Positions 19,530-29,245 of a DNA stretch of 64,000 nucleotides are shown here, in pieces. The DNA is from Pseudomonadota bacterium (lineage in GTDB: Bacteria; Pseudomonadota; Gammaproteobacteria; Steroidobacterales; Steroidobacteraceae). Below the pieces are notes generated by a model. It had not been told where the DNA came from. It did no database searches and worked only from the letters and a program-made list of their open reading frames with translations. The stretch is from the NCBI GenBank assembly GCA_023428645.1, contig JAEYXD010000176.1, forward strand, positions 1 to 64,000. Reading direction: 5' to 3'. Every line of letters begins with the position of its first letter. Within the stretch, counting starts at the first letter, position 1. The position numbers and the translations under genes are program-made.

Positions 19530-19831
19530 GCCATGCTCCAAATTCGGAAGTCAACGAGTGACTGTCGTCAGGCCGCCGCACTGGATGTGCGCTCGCAAAC
19601 ACATGTGTTCGAGGCAACGATACAGGCCGGAATTGCCGACAAATATGGGATCGCCGCCGACGGGCAGCGGCCCGGCAACTTACTGGGCGGAGGCGATGGA
19701 GTCAAACTTGGAGAAGCGGTTCGCGGTCGGCGACGCGCGCTTGGTGTCACAATTCCGGTCAATGGAATGCGGCCAGCGCCGCCAAGCACCGATCCAACGC
19801 GTTTTCAATCGTCATTAGCCGATCACCACCC
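19530..19831. other. Intergenic region between divergent etfB and maleate-isomerase-like genes
   Basis: This 302-bp stretch shows no convincing gene; its open frames lack recognisable protein signals. It contains a perfect 12-bp palindrome AACACATGTGTT (19598-19609), about 70 bp upstream of the etfB start, a possible regulator site. No clear sigma-70 box pair stands out for either gene. Confidence 0.4.
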
Positions 19832-20578
19832 ATGCCCGACGCACTCGCTCCCCGCCTCAAGCTCGGAATCATCTCGCCCGCGAGCAACACCATCGTCCAG
19901 CCCGAGCTCGATGCGATGCGCCCGCGCGGCGTGACGAATCAGATGATGCGCGTCGTCATCCCCGACACCCCCGTGGGCACCGAGGAGGAGTTCGCGAACA
20001 TGATGAGCGCCGTGCGCGGCTCGATCGAAGCCGCCGTCGACGGCATCCTGGCGTGCTCGCCCTCGGCGATTGCCATGGCGATGTCGGCCGAGACGTTCTG
20101 GGAGGGCACGCTCGACCCGAATGCGCTGCAAGCACATTTGGAATCCCGCGCCCACGTCAAGGTCATCCTCGGCGCGCAGGCCTGTCTCGCGGCGATCCAG
20201 CGTTACGGCGGCGTGCGACGGATCGCGTTGATCACGCCCTATATGCCGGCCGGCGATGCTCAAGTGCGACGCTCGTTCACGGATAGCGGCTTCGAGGTCG
20301 TCAACCTGCTCGGCCTCAAGTGCAACAGCCCCTTGCTGTCTGCGCACGAGCCGCCGGAGCGGCTGCGCCGCGCGGTGCGCGAAGTCGACGATCCGAGCGT
20401 CGAGCTCATTCTCCAGGTCGGCTCGAATCTCGCGTTCGCGAAGGTCGCGGCGGAAGCGGAGGCATGGCTCGGCAAGCCCGTGCTCGCGGTCAACACCTGC
20501 ACCTACTGGCATGCGCTGCGCAGCCTTGGCATCGAAGACAAGATCGAGGGATTCGGCTCGCTGCTCGTGGACCATTGA
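19832..20578 (+). CDS. Maleate isomerase / arylmalonate decarboxylase-like protein (Asp/Glu racemase superfamily)
   Basis: A 248-residue protein of the Asp/Glu/hydantoin racemase superfamily. LGIISPASNTIVQPEL near the N terminus, PDTPVG, VRRIALITPYMPAGD and the C-terminal VNTCTYWHALRSLGI match the maleate cis-trans isomerase/AMDase branch. The C-terminal catalytic Cys is present. The N-terminal Cys position reads DGILACSPSAIAMAM, so the first Cys may be shifted relative to true maleate isomerases. The substrate is unknown. It is a single gene, followed 140 bp later by an aminotransferase. Confidence 0.78.
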   Translation: MPDALAPRLKLGIISPASNTIVQPELDAMRPRGVTNQMMRVVIPDTPVGTEEEFANMMSAVRGSIEAAVDGILACSPSAIAMAMSAETFWEGTLDPNALQAHLESRAHVKVILGAQACLAAIQRYGGVRRIALITPYMPAGDAQVRRSFTDSGFEVVNLLGLKCNSPLLSAHEPPERLRRAVREVDDPSVELILQVGSNLAFAKVAAEAEAWLGKPVLAVNTCTYWHALRSLGIEDKIEGFGSLLVDH

Positions 20579-20719
20579 TCGTTGCTGAGCGTCGCGAGAG
20601 ACTGCCGGTAAAACTGTGACGACGCCGGTTGCCGGCCGCTGTAGCGACGAGCGACAAAGTGATTCTGTTATCTTCGGGTTCTTCGTAACTCGCAAGCCTC
20701 TCATTTTTCGGATTTAACG

Positions 20720-21997
20720 ATGCGTACCATCCGCCCCAGCGCCGGTCTGTCGAACGTCAAGTACGAGATTCGCGGGGATCTCGCACGCCGCGCGAACGAG
20801 ATGGAGCGGATGGGCTACGACATCATCCCGCTCAACATCGGCAATCCGGGCGTATTCGGCTTCCGTACGCCGGAGACGATGCGCCTCGCGATGATCGAGA
20901 ACCTGCGCGCGAGCGAAGCCTACTGCCACCAGAAGGGCATCTTCCCGGCGCGCGAGGCAGTCGTGATGCAGCAGCAGAGCCGCGGCGTCCGCGGCGTCAC
21001 GGCCGATGAGGTGTACATGGGCAACGGCGTGAGCGAGCTGATCGATCTCGTGCTGCGCGCCTTGCTTTCCACCGACGATGAGGTGCTCGTCCCGACGCCG
21101 GACTATCCGCTGTGGACCGCCGCCGTGAATTTGAACCGCGGGCGCGCGGTACATTATCCCTGCCGGCCGGAGCGCGGCTTCGAGCCCGATCCGCAGGAGA
21201 TCGAGGCGCTGATCACGAGCCGCACCCGCGCGATCGTCGTCATCAATCCGAACAACCCCACAGGCGCCGTCTACTCGCGCGCGACCCTCGAGGCGATCGC
21301 GCGCATCGCCGAACGCCATCAACTCGTCGTGTTCTGCGACGAGATCTACGATCAGATTCTGTACGACAACGCCGAGTTCGTTCCCATGGCGACGCTCGTG
21401 CACGGCACGCTCTGCGCGACGCTGTCCGGCCTGTCGAAGGTCTATCGTGCGTGCGGCTATCGAGTCGGCTGGGTGTCGTTCTCGGGCGATCTCGAGCCGG
21501 CACGCGAATACTTGAATGCGCTCGACAAACTGTCGTCGCTGCGACTGTGCAGCAACGTGCCGGGACAATGGGCCGTACAGACGGCGCTCGGCGGCTACCA
21601 GAGCATTTACGAGCTGACGCGCCCGGGCGGGCGGCTGTTTCAGTCGCGTCAGGCGATTCTCGAGGGCGTCGGCAAGAGCAAGTATCTGCATGTGGCGGCA
21701 CCTCAGGGCGCGATTTATGCCTTCATCGGCGTGCGCGACGATGCGCTGCCCGAGTTCTCCGACCAGCAGTTCGCGATGGACCTGCTCGAACACAAACATG
21801 TGCTGCTCGCACCGGGCACGAGCTTCAATACGTCGTACAAGAACTACTTCCGTATCACGAACCTGCCGCGGCCCGAGGTGCTCGCGGACGTGTTCCGGCG
21901 CATGGAGGAGCTGCTCGACAGCTACGCCGCGGGCGCCGAGCCGGTCTCCCGGCCGGGACCGGACTTGAAGGTCGTCGCGCGCGCCGAACGCGGTTGA
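20720..21997 (+). CDS. Class I/II aminotransferase, AlaA-like
   Basis: A 425-residue fold-type I PLP aminotransferase. Motifs include the start SNVKYEIRGDL, NIGNPGVFGFRTPE, VINPNNPTGAVYS, and the PLP-lysine region LSGLSKVYRACGYRVGW. These resemble the glutamate-pyruvate transaminase AlaA of enterobacteria, where SKVYRACGYR is also conserved. It probably interconverts pyruvate and alanine. It carries about 20 extra residues at the C terminus relative to typical 405-residue AlaA. There is no obvious operon partner. Confidence 0.88.
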   Translation: MRTIRPSAGLSNVKYEIRGDLARRANEMERMGYDIIPLNIGNPGVFGFRTPETMRLAMIENLRASEAYCHQKGIFPAREAVVMQQQSRGVRGVTADEVYMGNGVSELIDLVLRALLSTDDEVLVPTPDYPLWTAAVNLNRGRAVHYPCRPERGFEPDPQEIEALITSRTRAIVVINPNNPTGAVYSRATLEAIARIAERHQLVVFCDEIYDQILYDNAEFVPMATLVHGTLCATLSGLSKVYRACGYRVGWVSFSGDLEPAREYLNALDKLSSLRLCSNVPGQWAVQTALGGYQSIYELTRPGGRLFQSRQAILEGVGKSKYLHVAAPQGAIYAFIGVRDDALPEFSDQQFAMDLLEHKHVLLAPGTSFNTSYKNYFRITNLPRPEVLADVFRRMEELLDSYAAGAEPVSRPGPDLKVVARAERG

Positions 21998-22041
21998 TGC
22001 CGGCGCGGGCGTAAGCCGCCCGCGTTTGGTATTTTCCGCGC

Positions 22042-24696
22042 GTGCATCTGAATCCCCTTCTCGAACAAGGCGTCGTCGCGCTCACGGCGAGTCGACGGCT
22101 CGCGCACGCGATGCGGCTGCGCTACGCCCAATATGCGCAAGCGCAGGGGCTCACGGTCTGGCGCACGCCGCAAGTTCTGCCCTGGTCCGCCTGGCTGCGT
22201 CAGCAGCGGCTTGCCGCGCGCGCCCTCGGCAATCAGGCGGCGGAACGGCTGCTGACGCCCGCGCAAGCGCGCGTCTTGTGGGACGAGATCGTCGCGAGCA
22301 GCCGCGCGGGCCGTGAACTGCTCGCGCCGACGAATGCCGCACGGCTCGCTGCGCGCAGCTGGCAGCGCTTGCACGACTATTTGATTCCGCTCGAACGTCT
22401 CGAGGAGTACGACACGCCGGAAGCCCAGGCGCTGCTCGGATGGTGTCGGGAGTTCGTGAAACGCTGTGCGACGCTGCGCGCGATCGACGATGCGCGGCTC
22501 GCGCGGTGGATGCATGAAGCCGATTTCGTTCCCGAGGAGCGGCTCGTGTTCGCGGGGTTCGATGTGCTCGTCCCGTCGGTTTCCCGGCTCGTGCAACGTT
22601 GGCGCACACTCGATCGCATCGCCGACCCCGAGCCGCTGGCGGACGACGCGACGATCGAGGTGATCGCCGGAGCCGACGCCGCGGCGGAAATCGAGCTTGC
22701 CGCGCATTGGGCGCGCGCGCAGGTGGAAGCGGGCGGCGCGTCGGTCGGCGTGATCGTCGGCGACCTGCAGGCGCGCCGTGAGGAAGTGCGGCGGGTATTC
22801 GAAGATGTGTTCGCGCCGGGCCGCCGGCACACGCAGGCGGCGCCGATGTCCGTGCCGGTCGTCATTGCCGCGCCCGCGCCCTTGAGCTCCTACGCGCTCG
22901 TCGATGCGGCGCTGCTCGTGCTGCGCATGGCGCTGGGGGAGGGCGACAGCACGCTCGCAGGCCGACTGCTGCGCTCGCCTTACATCATCGGCGGCGAGCG
23001 TGAGCGCAGTCGTCGCGCGCTCGCGGATCTGCGCTTGCGCGAGGAGCAGCGCGAGCGCTGGGACTGGTTCGAAATGGAGCGTTGGGCAGGCGTGACTCAA
23101 TGCGAGCAGCTGAGCCTCGCGTCGCGCGAGCTCGTGGGCATGCTGCGCGGCAGCTCCGGAGCGGCATCGCCGAGCGACTGGGCCGAGCGCTATCAAGCGA
23201 TGCTGATGCGCATCGGCTGGCCAGGCGATCGCACGCTCACGAGCGAGGAGCATCAGACGCTCGCGAAATTCCAGGACACGCTCGCGGAGTTCGGTTCGCT
23301 CGAAGCGGTCGCGCCGCGGCTGAACGCGCGGCAGGCGCTGCATCGGTTTCAGGAGCTGCTGCGCGAAACGCCGTTCGAGCCGGAAACGACGAATGCCGCC
23401 GTTATCGTGATCGATGCGACGACGAGCGCGGGCATGCAGTTCGAAACATTGTGGGTCGCGGGTCTGCAGGCGGATCGCATGCCCGCGCCGCTGAATCCCG
23501 ATCCGCTCATCCCACTCGAACTGCAGCGCGCGGCCGGGCTTCCCGAGGCGACGCCCGCCGGCCTGCTCCAGCTCGCACAGCTGCAATTGAATCGCTGGGA
23601 GCGCAGCGCACGGCGCATCGTGTTCAGTTGGCCGGAGCGCGACGGCGACGCCGAGCTCAGCATGAGCCCGTTGATCGCGCGGTACCCGGCAGGTGAGGCG
23701 ATCGCGAAGGCCACGGCGACGTTGCGCGAGACGGTGTTCAACGGCCGCCCCGCGTTCGAGATGCTGAACGACGAGCGTGCGCCCGCCTTGACAGGCACGA
23801 CGGCGGGCGGCGGCGCGGCGATCCTGGAACTGCAATCGCGCTGCCCGTTCAGGGCGCAAGCGCAGCTGCGCTTGAAGGCCCAGCCGCTGCGTCGAGTAGG
23901 CGTCGGCGTCGACCCCGCGGAGCGCGGCGGCATCCTGCATCAGGTGTTGCAAGACATCTGGGGCGCCCTCGGCACGCAAGCCGAGCTGCTCGCGCTGAGC
24001 GATGAGGAGCTCGCGCGTCGCGTGCGCGAGTCCGCGGAGCTGCGCACGATCGCGGCCTTGCAGCCCGACACGCGCGTGCACGAACGCCTCGCGGCGCTCG
24101 AGATCGAGAACACCGTGCGGCAAGTGCTGCTGCTGCTGGCCATCGAAAAGCAGCGCCCGCCGTTTCGCGTGCGTTTCGCCGAAGCCGCGGAGCGTTACAC
24201 CATCGGCGGCTTGAACGTCACGCTGCGGCCCGACCGCATCGACGAGCTTGCCGAAGGCGGCGAGCTGCTCATCGATTACAAGCTTGGCGACTCGAACCGG
24301 CCGCTGCAGTGGCTGGAGCGCGTTCCCGGCCGGCCGCGCAGTCCGCAGCTGCCGTTGTACGGCCTCGCTCATGGCGAGCGCTTGCGCGCGCTCGCGTTCG
24401 TCGTGCTCGCCGCCGGCAAGGTCGAATACCGCGGCTGGAGCGACGGCGCGAACGTCGGCGCCGGCGTGGATCCGTACCCGCCGCGGCGCCTGCGCGTCGA
24501 CTTGGGCGATCCGATGGATTGGCAGGCGCTGCAGGATCAATGGCGCTTCACCTTGACGCGTCTGGCGGAGCGATTCATCGCGGGCGAAGCCGCGGTCGAT
24601 CCGCTCCCACGCGAATGCGAGCTGTGTCACTTGAGCACGCTGTGCCGCATCCACGAAACCGACGCCGCCGAGCATGCCGAGGTCGACGATGAGTGA
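22042..24696 (+). CDS. AddB-like PD-(D/E)XK nuclease subunit, putative DNA repair protein
   Basis: An 884-residue protein. The N-terminal two thirds resemble an inactive UvrD-like scaffold without a Walker A, as in AddB. The C terminus is a PD-(D/E)XK nuclease with RPDRID and LLIDYKLGD (about residues 732-755). Four cysteines, at about 601 (SRCPFRAQA) and 859, 862 and 868 (ECELCHLSTLC), match the split Fe-S cluster of AddB-type nucleases. It probably forms a recombination nuclease-helicase with the next gene, processing double-strand ends. The two frames overlap by 8 bp. Confidence 0.85.
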   Translation: MHLNPLLEQGVVALTASRRLAHAMRLRYAQYAQAQGLTVWRTPQVLPWSAWLRQQRLAARALGNQAAERLLTPAQARVLWDEIVASSRAGRELLAPTNAARLAARSWQRLHDYLIPLERLEEYDTPEAQALLGWCREFVKRCATLRAIDDARLARWMHEADFVPEERLVFAGFDVLVPSVSRLVQRWRTLDRIADPEPLADDATIEVIAGADAAAEIELAAHWARAQVEAGGASVGVIVGDLQARREEVRRVFEDVFAPGRRHTQAAPMSVPVVIAAPAPLSSYALVDAALLVLRMALGEGDSTLAGRLLRSPYIIGGERERSRRALADLRLREEQRERWDWFEMERWAGVTQCEQLSLASRELVGMLRGSSGAASPSDWAERYQAMLMRIGWPGDRTLTSEEHQTLAKFQDTLAEFGSLEAVAPRLNARQALHRFQELLRETPFEPETTNAAVIVIDATTSAGMQFETLWVAGLQADRMPAPLNPDPLIPLELQRAAGLPEATPAGLLQLAQLQLNRWERSARRIVFSWPERDGDAELSMSPLIARYPAGEAIAKATATLRETVFNGRPAFEMLNDERAPALTGTTAGGGAAILELQSRCPFRAQAQLRLKAQPLRRVGVGVDPAERGGILHQVLQDIWGALGTQAELLALSDEELARRVRESAELRTIAALQPDTRVHERLAALEIENTVRQVLLLLAIEKQRPPFRVRFAEAAERYTIGGLNVTLRPDRIDELAEGGELLIDYKLGDSNRPLQWLERVPGRPRSPQLPLYGLAHGERLRALAFVVLAAGKVEYRGWSDGANVGAGVDPYPPRRLRVDLGDPMDWQALQDQWRFTLTRLAERFIAGEAAVDPLPRECELCHLSTLCRIHETDAAEHAEVDDE

Positions 24697-27600
24697 CGCG
24701 CCCGCCGACAGCGCGGCGCGCGCACGAGCGCTCGATCCGCGTGAGTCGTTCATCGTGCAGGCGCCCGCCGGCTCCGGCAAGACGGAGCTGCTGACGCAGC
24801 GGTACCTGCGACTGCTCGCGACCGTCGAGGCGCCCGAACAGATCGTCGCGATCACGTTCACGCGCAAGGCCGCCGCCGAAATGCGCCATCGCATCCTCGA
24901 CGCGCTGCTCGCGGCCGATCGCCCCGCGCCGGACAGCCCGCACAAGCGCACGACCTGGGATCTCGCCCGCGCGGTGCGCGCGGCGGATCGCGAACACGGC
25001 TGGCAGCTGGAGCAGCAGCCCTCGCGCCTGCGGATTCAAACGATCGATGCGTTCAGCGCGAGTCTGGCGCGGCGCCTGCCGGTGCTCGCCGGCACGGGCT
25101 CCGCGGTCGAGCCGACCGATGATCCGTCGGAGCTGTACGAGGCCGCGTGCCTGCAGCTGCTCGGCAGGCTCGGCGACGGCACGGCGACGGCGCAGCAGCT
25201 CGAAGCCCTCGTCATCCATCTCGGCAATCGTGTCGATCGCCTGATCGAGCTGCTGAGCGCGCTGCTCGCGAAGCGCGATCAGTGGTTGCATCCGATCGTG
25301 CACGCGCGCTCGCGCGCCGATCTGCGGGGCTCGCTCGAGGCAACCTTGCGCGGCGTCGTCGAACGTCACCTCACGGACCTGCGCGACTCGCTCGGCCCGA
25401 TGCGCGTCGCCGAGTGGTTGGCGTTGGCGCAGTACGCGGCGGGCAACTTGCTCGCGAACGACTCGCTCGCGCCCGAGCGGCGTGCACAACTCGAGGCTTG
25501 TGCGGGTGCTGCTGCGCCGCTCATGCCCGACAGCGAATGTCTGACCGTATGGCGCGCGCTGGCCGCGATGGTGTTCAAGCAAGACGGCGATCTGTACAGC
25601 ACGGTCACGAAAGTGCACGGCTTTCCGCCGACCAATCGCGATGCGAAGGATCGCATGTTGCGTCTGCTGCGCGAGCTGAGCGACGAGCCGGCCCTCTGCG
25701 AGCGGTTGGCCGATCTCAAGCTGCTGCCCGAGCCGCGCTACTCCGAGGATCAATGGCGAATTCTGGAAGCCTTGTTGGAGCTGCTGCCGGCCGCCGTCGC
25801 GGAGCTGCAGCTCGTCTTTCAGGCGCGTGCGCAGGCGGATTACGTCGAGATCTCGCTGCGAGCGCTGCGGGCGCTCGGCTCGCCCGACGAGCCGACGGAT
25901 ATCGCGCTCGCGTTCGACTATCGCCTCCAGCATCTGCTCGTCGATGAGTTCCAGGACACTTCGTTCGCGCAGCAAGACCTGCTCGAGCTGCTGACGGCCG
26001 GCTGGCAGCCGGGCGACGGGCGTACGTTGTTCTGTGTCGGCGATCCGATGCAGTCGATCTATCGCTTCCGGCAGGCCGAAGTCGGCCTGTTCATCCGGCT
26101 GCAGCATGAAGGCTTGCACAACGTTCCGCTGACGCCGCTGCGCCTCGCGGCCAACTTCCGCTCGGAGCCCGCGATCGTGTCGTGGGTGAACGAGGTGTTC
26201 CCGACGGTTCTCGCACGACGCAGCGATGCGGAGCAGGGCGCCGTCGCGTACAGCGCGAGCACGGCTACGCGCCGCGGCGACGGCTCGATCAACGTTCATC
26301 CGCTGCTCAATGCGGATCGCGCGACCGAAGCGGCGAAGGTCGTCGACGTCGTGCGCGGCACGCTCGAAGCCGAGCGCGACGGCAGCATCGCGATCCTGGT
26401 CTCGACACGCACGCGCGTCGATGCGATCGCGCGCGAACTGACGCGCTCGGGCATCGACTTCCAGGCCGTGGAAATCGAGCGCTTGTACGACCGGCCGATC
26501 GTCCAGGATCTGATCGCGCTGACGCGGGCGCTCGTCCATGTAGCGGATCGAACCGCGTGGCTGTCCGTGCTGCGCGCGCCCTGGTGTGGTCTGCCGCTGC
26601 CGGATCTGCATGCGCTCGCGGGTCATGGCGCGGCCACGATCGAGGCGGCGCTGGAGTCGGCCGTGCGCGGCGAGATCGCGGGCTTGAGCGCTGCTGCGCA
26701 AGCTCGCATCGAACGCGTGTACGGCGTGCTCGCCGCCGCGCTCGCGGAGCGCGGCCGCTGGCCGCTGCGCGCCTGGATCGAGCGCGCTTGGAATGCGCTT
26801 GCGGGGCCCGCGACGGCGGTGCGCGCCCAGGACCTCGAAGATGCGGAAGCGTTCTTTCGCCGGCTCGAAGTGCTCGACGCGGCCGGCGATCTGGAAGACG
26901 TCGCCCGGCTCGAACATCACCTCGAACGCCTGTTCGCGCGGCCGCGGATCCTGGAAACCGCGAGCGTCGAGCTGATGACGATTCACGCCGCGAAGGGTCT
27001 GGAGTTCGACACGGTCATCCTGCCGGGCCTCGACAGCTGGATGCGCAACGAGGATCGCGAGCTGCTGCGATGGACGCGCATCGCCGTCGAGGATGGCGGC
27101 ATCGTGCTCGCGCCGATCAAGTCGGAGGGCAGCGATGCCGATCCGATCTATCGCTGGATCGATTCGCTCGAACGCCGCCGCATCCTGCTCGAGCGCGGTC
27201 GCTTGCTGTACGTCGCCGCGACGCGCGCGAAGCGGCACCTCCATCTGATCGGTAACGTCGCTGCGAAAACACGCGACGGCGCAATGCAGCTCACGGAGCC
27301 GCGCAAGGGATCGATGTTGCGCATGCTGTGGCCGGCGCTCGCCGCTCAGTTCGAAGCCGCGGCGCCCGAGGCTGACCTCCGCTCCTCGACGTCATGGACG
27401 CCGTCGCAGCAGCAATTGCGGCGCTTGCCGTTGGCGTGGTCGGCACCGCCCGCGGCAGCGGCGATCCTGACGCGCGCGCCCGCACTCGTCGATGCCGACG
27501 AACGGCCCATGTTCGACTGGGTGACACAGACCAGCCGGCATGTCGGCACGCTCGTGCATCGCGAGCTGGACCGCTCGCTGCGCCGGGAACGCGCGCTGGA

Positions 27601-28105
27601 TGCGCAGGACCGCGCCCGGCTCGAAGTCGAGCTCGCGGAGCTCGGCGTGCCACCGGTGCGATGCGCGGACGCGGCCGCCCGCGTCATCGATGCCATCGAA
27701 CGTATGCGCTCGGAACCTCGCGCACGCTGGCTGCTCGGATTGACGCAGGAGATCACGGAGGTGCAATCGGAGCTCGCGCTCACGGGCGTCATCAACGGCC
27801 AGCTCGTGCAGGGCGTGATCGATCGCACGTTCGTCGACACGGAAGGAACACGCTGGATCGTTGATTTCAAAACGAGTACGCACGAAGGCGGCGGGCTCGA
27901 TGCGTTTCTCGACGAGGAAGTCGTGCGCTACACGCCACAGCTCACGCGCTATGCTCAGCTCATGCAGCATTGGGACCCGCGCCGGCGTGTAAAGATTGCC
28001 TTGTACTTTCCGCTGCTAGGCGCCTGGCGAGAGATCAACGGCAAGCCGAAGCAGGAAAATCCGCCGCAAAACCGCGGGGCTCAGCTCACGCTGCAACTCG
28101 ATTGA
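24689..28105 (+). CDS. AddA-like UvrD-family helicase-exonuclease
   Basis: A 1138-residue SF1A helicase-nuclease. Walker A APAGSGKT is at 25-32. Motif Ia ITFTRKAAAEM, motif II LLVDEFQDTS, motif III VGDPMQSIYRFR, motif V MTIHAAKGLEFDTV and motif VI LLYVAATRAKRHL follow in order. A C-terminal RecB-type nuclease domain has GVIDRTF and WIVDFKTSTH, with catalytic Asp, Asp and Lys. I chose ATG 24689 because it overlaps the previous gene and precedes family homology. Together with the AddB-like protein it probably replaces or supplements RecBCD. Confidence 0.9.
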   Translation: MSDAPADSAARARALDPRESFIVQAPAGSGKTELLTQRYLRLLATVEAPEQIVAITFTRKAAAEMRHRILDALLAADRPAPDSPHKRTTWDLARAVRAADREHGWQLEQQPSRLRIQTIDAFSASLARRLPVLAGTGSAVEPTDDPSELYEAACLQLLGRLGDGTATAQQLEALVIHLGNRVDRLIELLSALLAKRDQWLHPIVHARSRADLRGSLEATLRGVVERHLTDLRDSLGPMRVAEWLALAQYAAGNLLANDSLAPERRAQLEACAGAAAPLMPDSECLTVWRALAAMVFKQDGDLYSTVTKVHGFPPTNRDAKDRMLRLLRELSDEPALCERLADLKLLPEPRYSEDQWRILEALLELLPAAVAELQLVFQARAQADYVEISLRALRALGSPDEPTDIALAFDYRLQHLLVDEFQDTSFAQQDLLELLTAGWQPGDGRTLFCVGDPMQSIYRFRQAEVGLFIRLQHEGLHNVPLTPLRLAANFRSEPAIVSWVNEVFPTVLARRSDAEQGAVAYSASTATRRGDGSINVHPLLNADRATEAAKVVDVVRGTLEAERDGSIAILVSTRTRVDAIARELTRSGIDFQAVEIERLYDRPIVQDLIALTRALVHVADRTAWLSVLRAPWCGLPLPDLHALAGHGAATIEAALESAVRGEIAGLSAAAQARIERVYGVLAAALAERGRWPLRAWIERAWNALAGPATAVRAQDLEDAEAFFRRLEVLDAAGDLEDVARLEHHLERLFARPRILETASVELMTIHAAKGLEFDTVILPGLDSWMRNEDRELLRWTRIAVEDGGIVLAPIKSEGSDADPIYRWIDSLERRRILLERGRLLYVAATRAKRHLHLIGNVAAKTRDGAMQLTEPRKGSMLRMLWPALAAQFEAAAPEADLRSSTSWTPSQQQLRRLPLAWSAPPAAAAILTRAPALVDADERPMFDWVTQTSRHVGTLVHRELDRSLRRERALDAQDRARLEVELAELGVPPVRCADAAARVIDAIERMRSEPRARWLLGLTQEITEVQSELALTGVINGQLVQGVIDRTFVDTEGTRWIVDFKTSTHEGGGLDAFLDEEVVRYTPQLTRYAQLMQHWDPRRRVKIALYFPLLGAWREINGKPKQENPPQNRGAQLTLQLD

Positions 28106-28134
28106 AATCACACCTGCGCGTTACAGGGGGAAAG

Positions 28135-29100
28135 ATGAGCTACATCACGACGGCGCTCGCCTGCGGGCTGCTCGCCACGTCAGCGGTCGCGGGCGCGGCG
28201 CAGCTGCTGGTGCTGAACAAGTCGGACGCGACGCTCGCATTCATCGAGCCTGCGACGGGAACGATCGAAGCGACGCTCCCGACCGGCGAAGGGCCGCACG
28301 AGATCGAGCTGTCGAGCGATGGCACGCTCGCCTTCATCGGCAACTACGGCGCGCGTACCGACGGCAACACGATGTCCGTCGTCGATATCGGCGCACGCAA
28401 GGAACTGCGCCGCATCGACCTCGGCGATCTCGCGCGTCCGCATGGGCTCACGATCGCCGGACAGCAGCTGTATTTCACGTCCGAGCGCGCGAAGAAGCTC
28501 GGCCGGCTCGATGCAGCGTCGCAACGCGTCGAGTGGACGTTCCCGACCGATCAAGAGGGCACCCACATGGTGCTGGCGGCGAAGGACGGCAAGACGCTGT
28601 ACGCGACGAACATCCAGGCCGGCACCGTCGGCATCATCGAGCGCGGGACGGACGATCAGTGGACCCAGACGCTCGTGACGGTTGGCGCGGGCCCGGAAGG
28701 TCTCGATCTCGCGCCGGACGGACGCGAGCTGTGGGTCGGCCGCTCTCGCGACGGTCACATCTCGATCATCGATACCGCGACGAAGAAGGTCGCCTACGCG
28801 TTCGATGCGAAGACGAAACGTTCGAACCGAGTGAAGTTCACGCCGGACGGCCGCTGGGTGCTCGTGTCCGATCTCGGCGCGGGCCAGCTCGTCGTGTTCG
28901 ATGCGCGCACTCGCACGGAGCGCGCCCGTTTGACGACGGGGCCGGGCACCACGGGCATCCTGATTCCGCCGCGGAGCCCGCACGCGTTCGTCGCCGTGTC
29001 CGGGGCAAACCGCATCGCGCTCGTCGACCTGAAATCGTTCGAGATCACGCGCACGATCGCGACGGGCGCCAGCCCCGACGGCATGGCCTGGGTACCGTAG
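28135..29100 (+). CDS. Secreted YncE-type beta-propeller protein
   Basis: A 321-residue protein with an N-terminal signal peptide (hydrophobic stretch to about residue 20, likely cleavage after AVAGA). The mature part has repeated 40-45-residue blades of the YVTN/YncE type, seen as GEGPHEIELSSDGTLAF, GPEGLDLAPDGRELWVG and ATGASPDGMAWVP. Such propellers act in the periplasm, binding DNA, metals or partner proteins. The start has a good GGGGG ribosome-binding site 5 nt upstream. The exact function is unknown. Confidence 0.85.
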   Translation: MSYITTALACGLLATSAVAGAAQLLVLNKSDATLAFIEPATGTIEATLPTGEGPHEIELSSDGTLAFIGNYGARTDGNTMSVVDIGARKELRRIDLGDLARPHGLTIAGQQLYFTSERAKKLGRLDAASQRVEWTFPTDQEGTHMVLAAKDGKTLYATNIQAGTVGIIERGTDDQWTQTLVTVGAGPEGLDLAPDGRELWVGRSRDGHISIIDTATKKVAYAFDAKTKRSNRVKFTPDGRWVLVSDLGAGQLVVFDARTRTERARLTTGPGTTGILIPPRSPHAFVAVSGANRIALVDLKSFEITRTIATGASPDGMAWVP

Positions 29101-29245
29101 CAACGACGTCGATCGGCGGGATCGGCCTGAAGCTCGCGCGCCCCTGGGCCACTACGCAAAGAATCGTGCGCACCCCGGTTTGTGAGTTGAATCGTCCTGC
29201 GAGTTGCTGGAAGGTGCAGGGCGCTCAACAACAGGGGATCGGAGC

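Noticed and set aside
19504..19934. Short overlapping frames in the etfB-racemase gap
   Set aside because: No start signals or conserved motifs, and they run into the supported genes in other frames.
21922..27244. Very long minus-strand open frames opposite the AddB/AddA-like genes
   Set aside because: They are antisense shadows in GC-rich coding DNA; the plus strand shows complete helicase and nuclease motifs.
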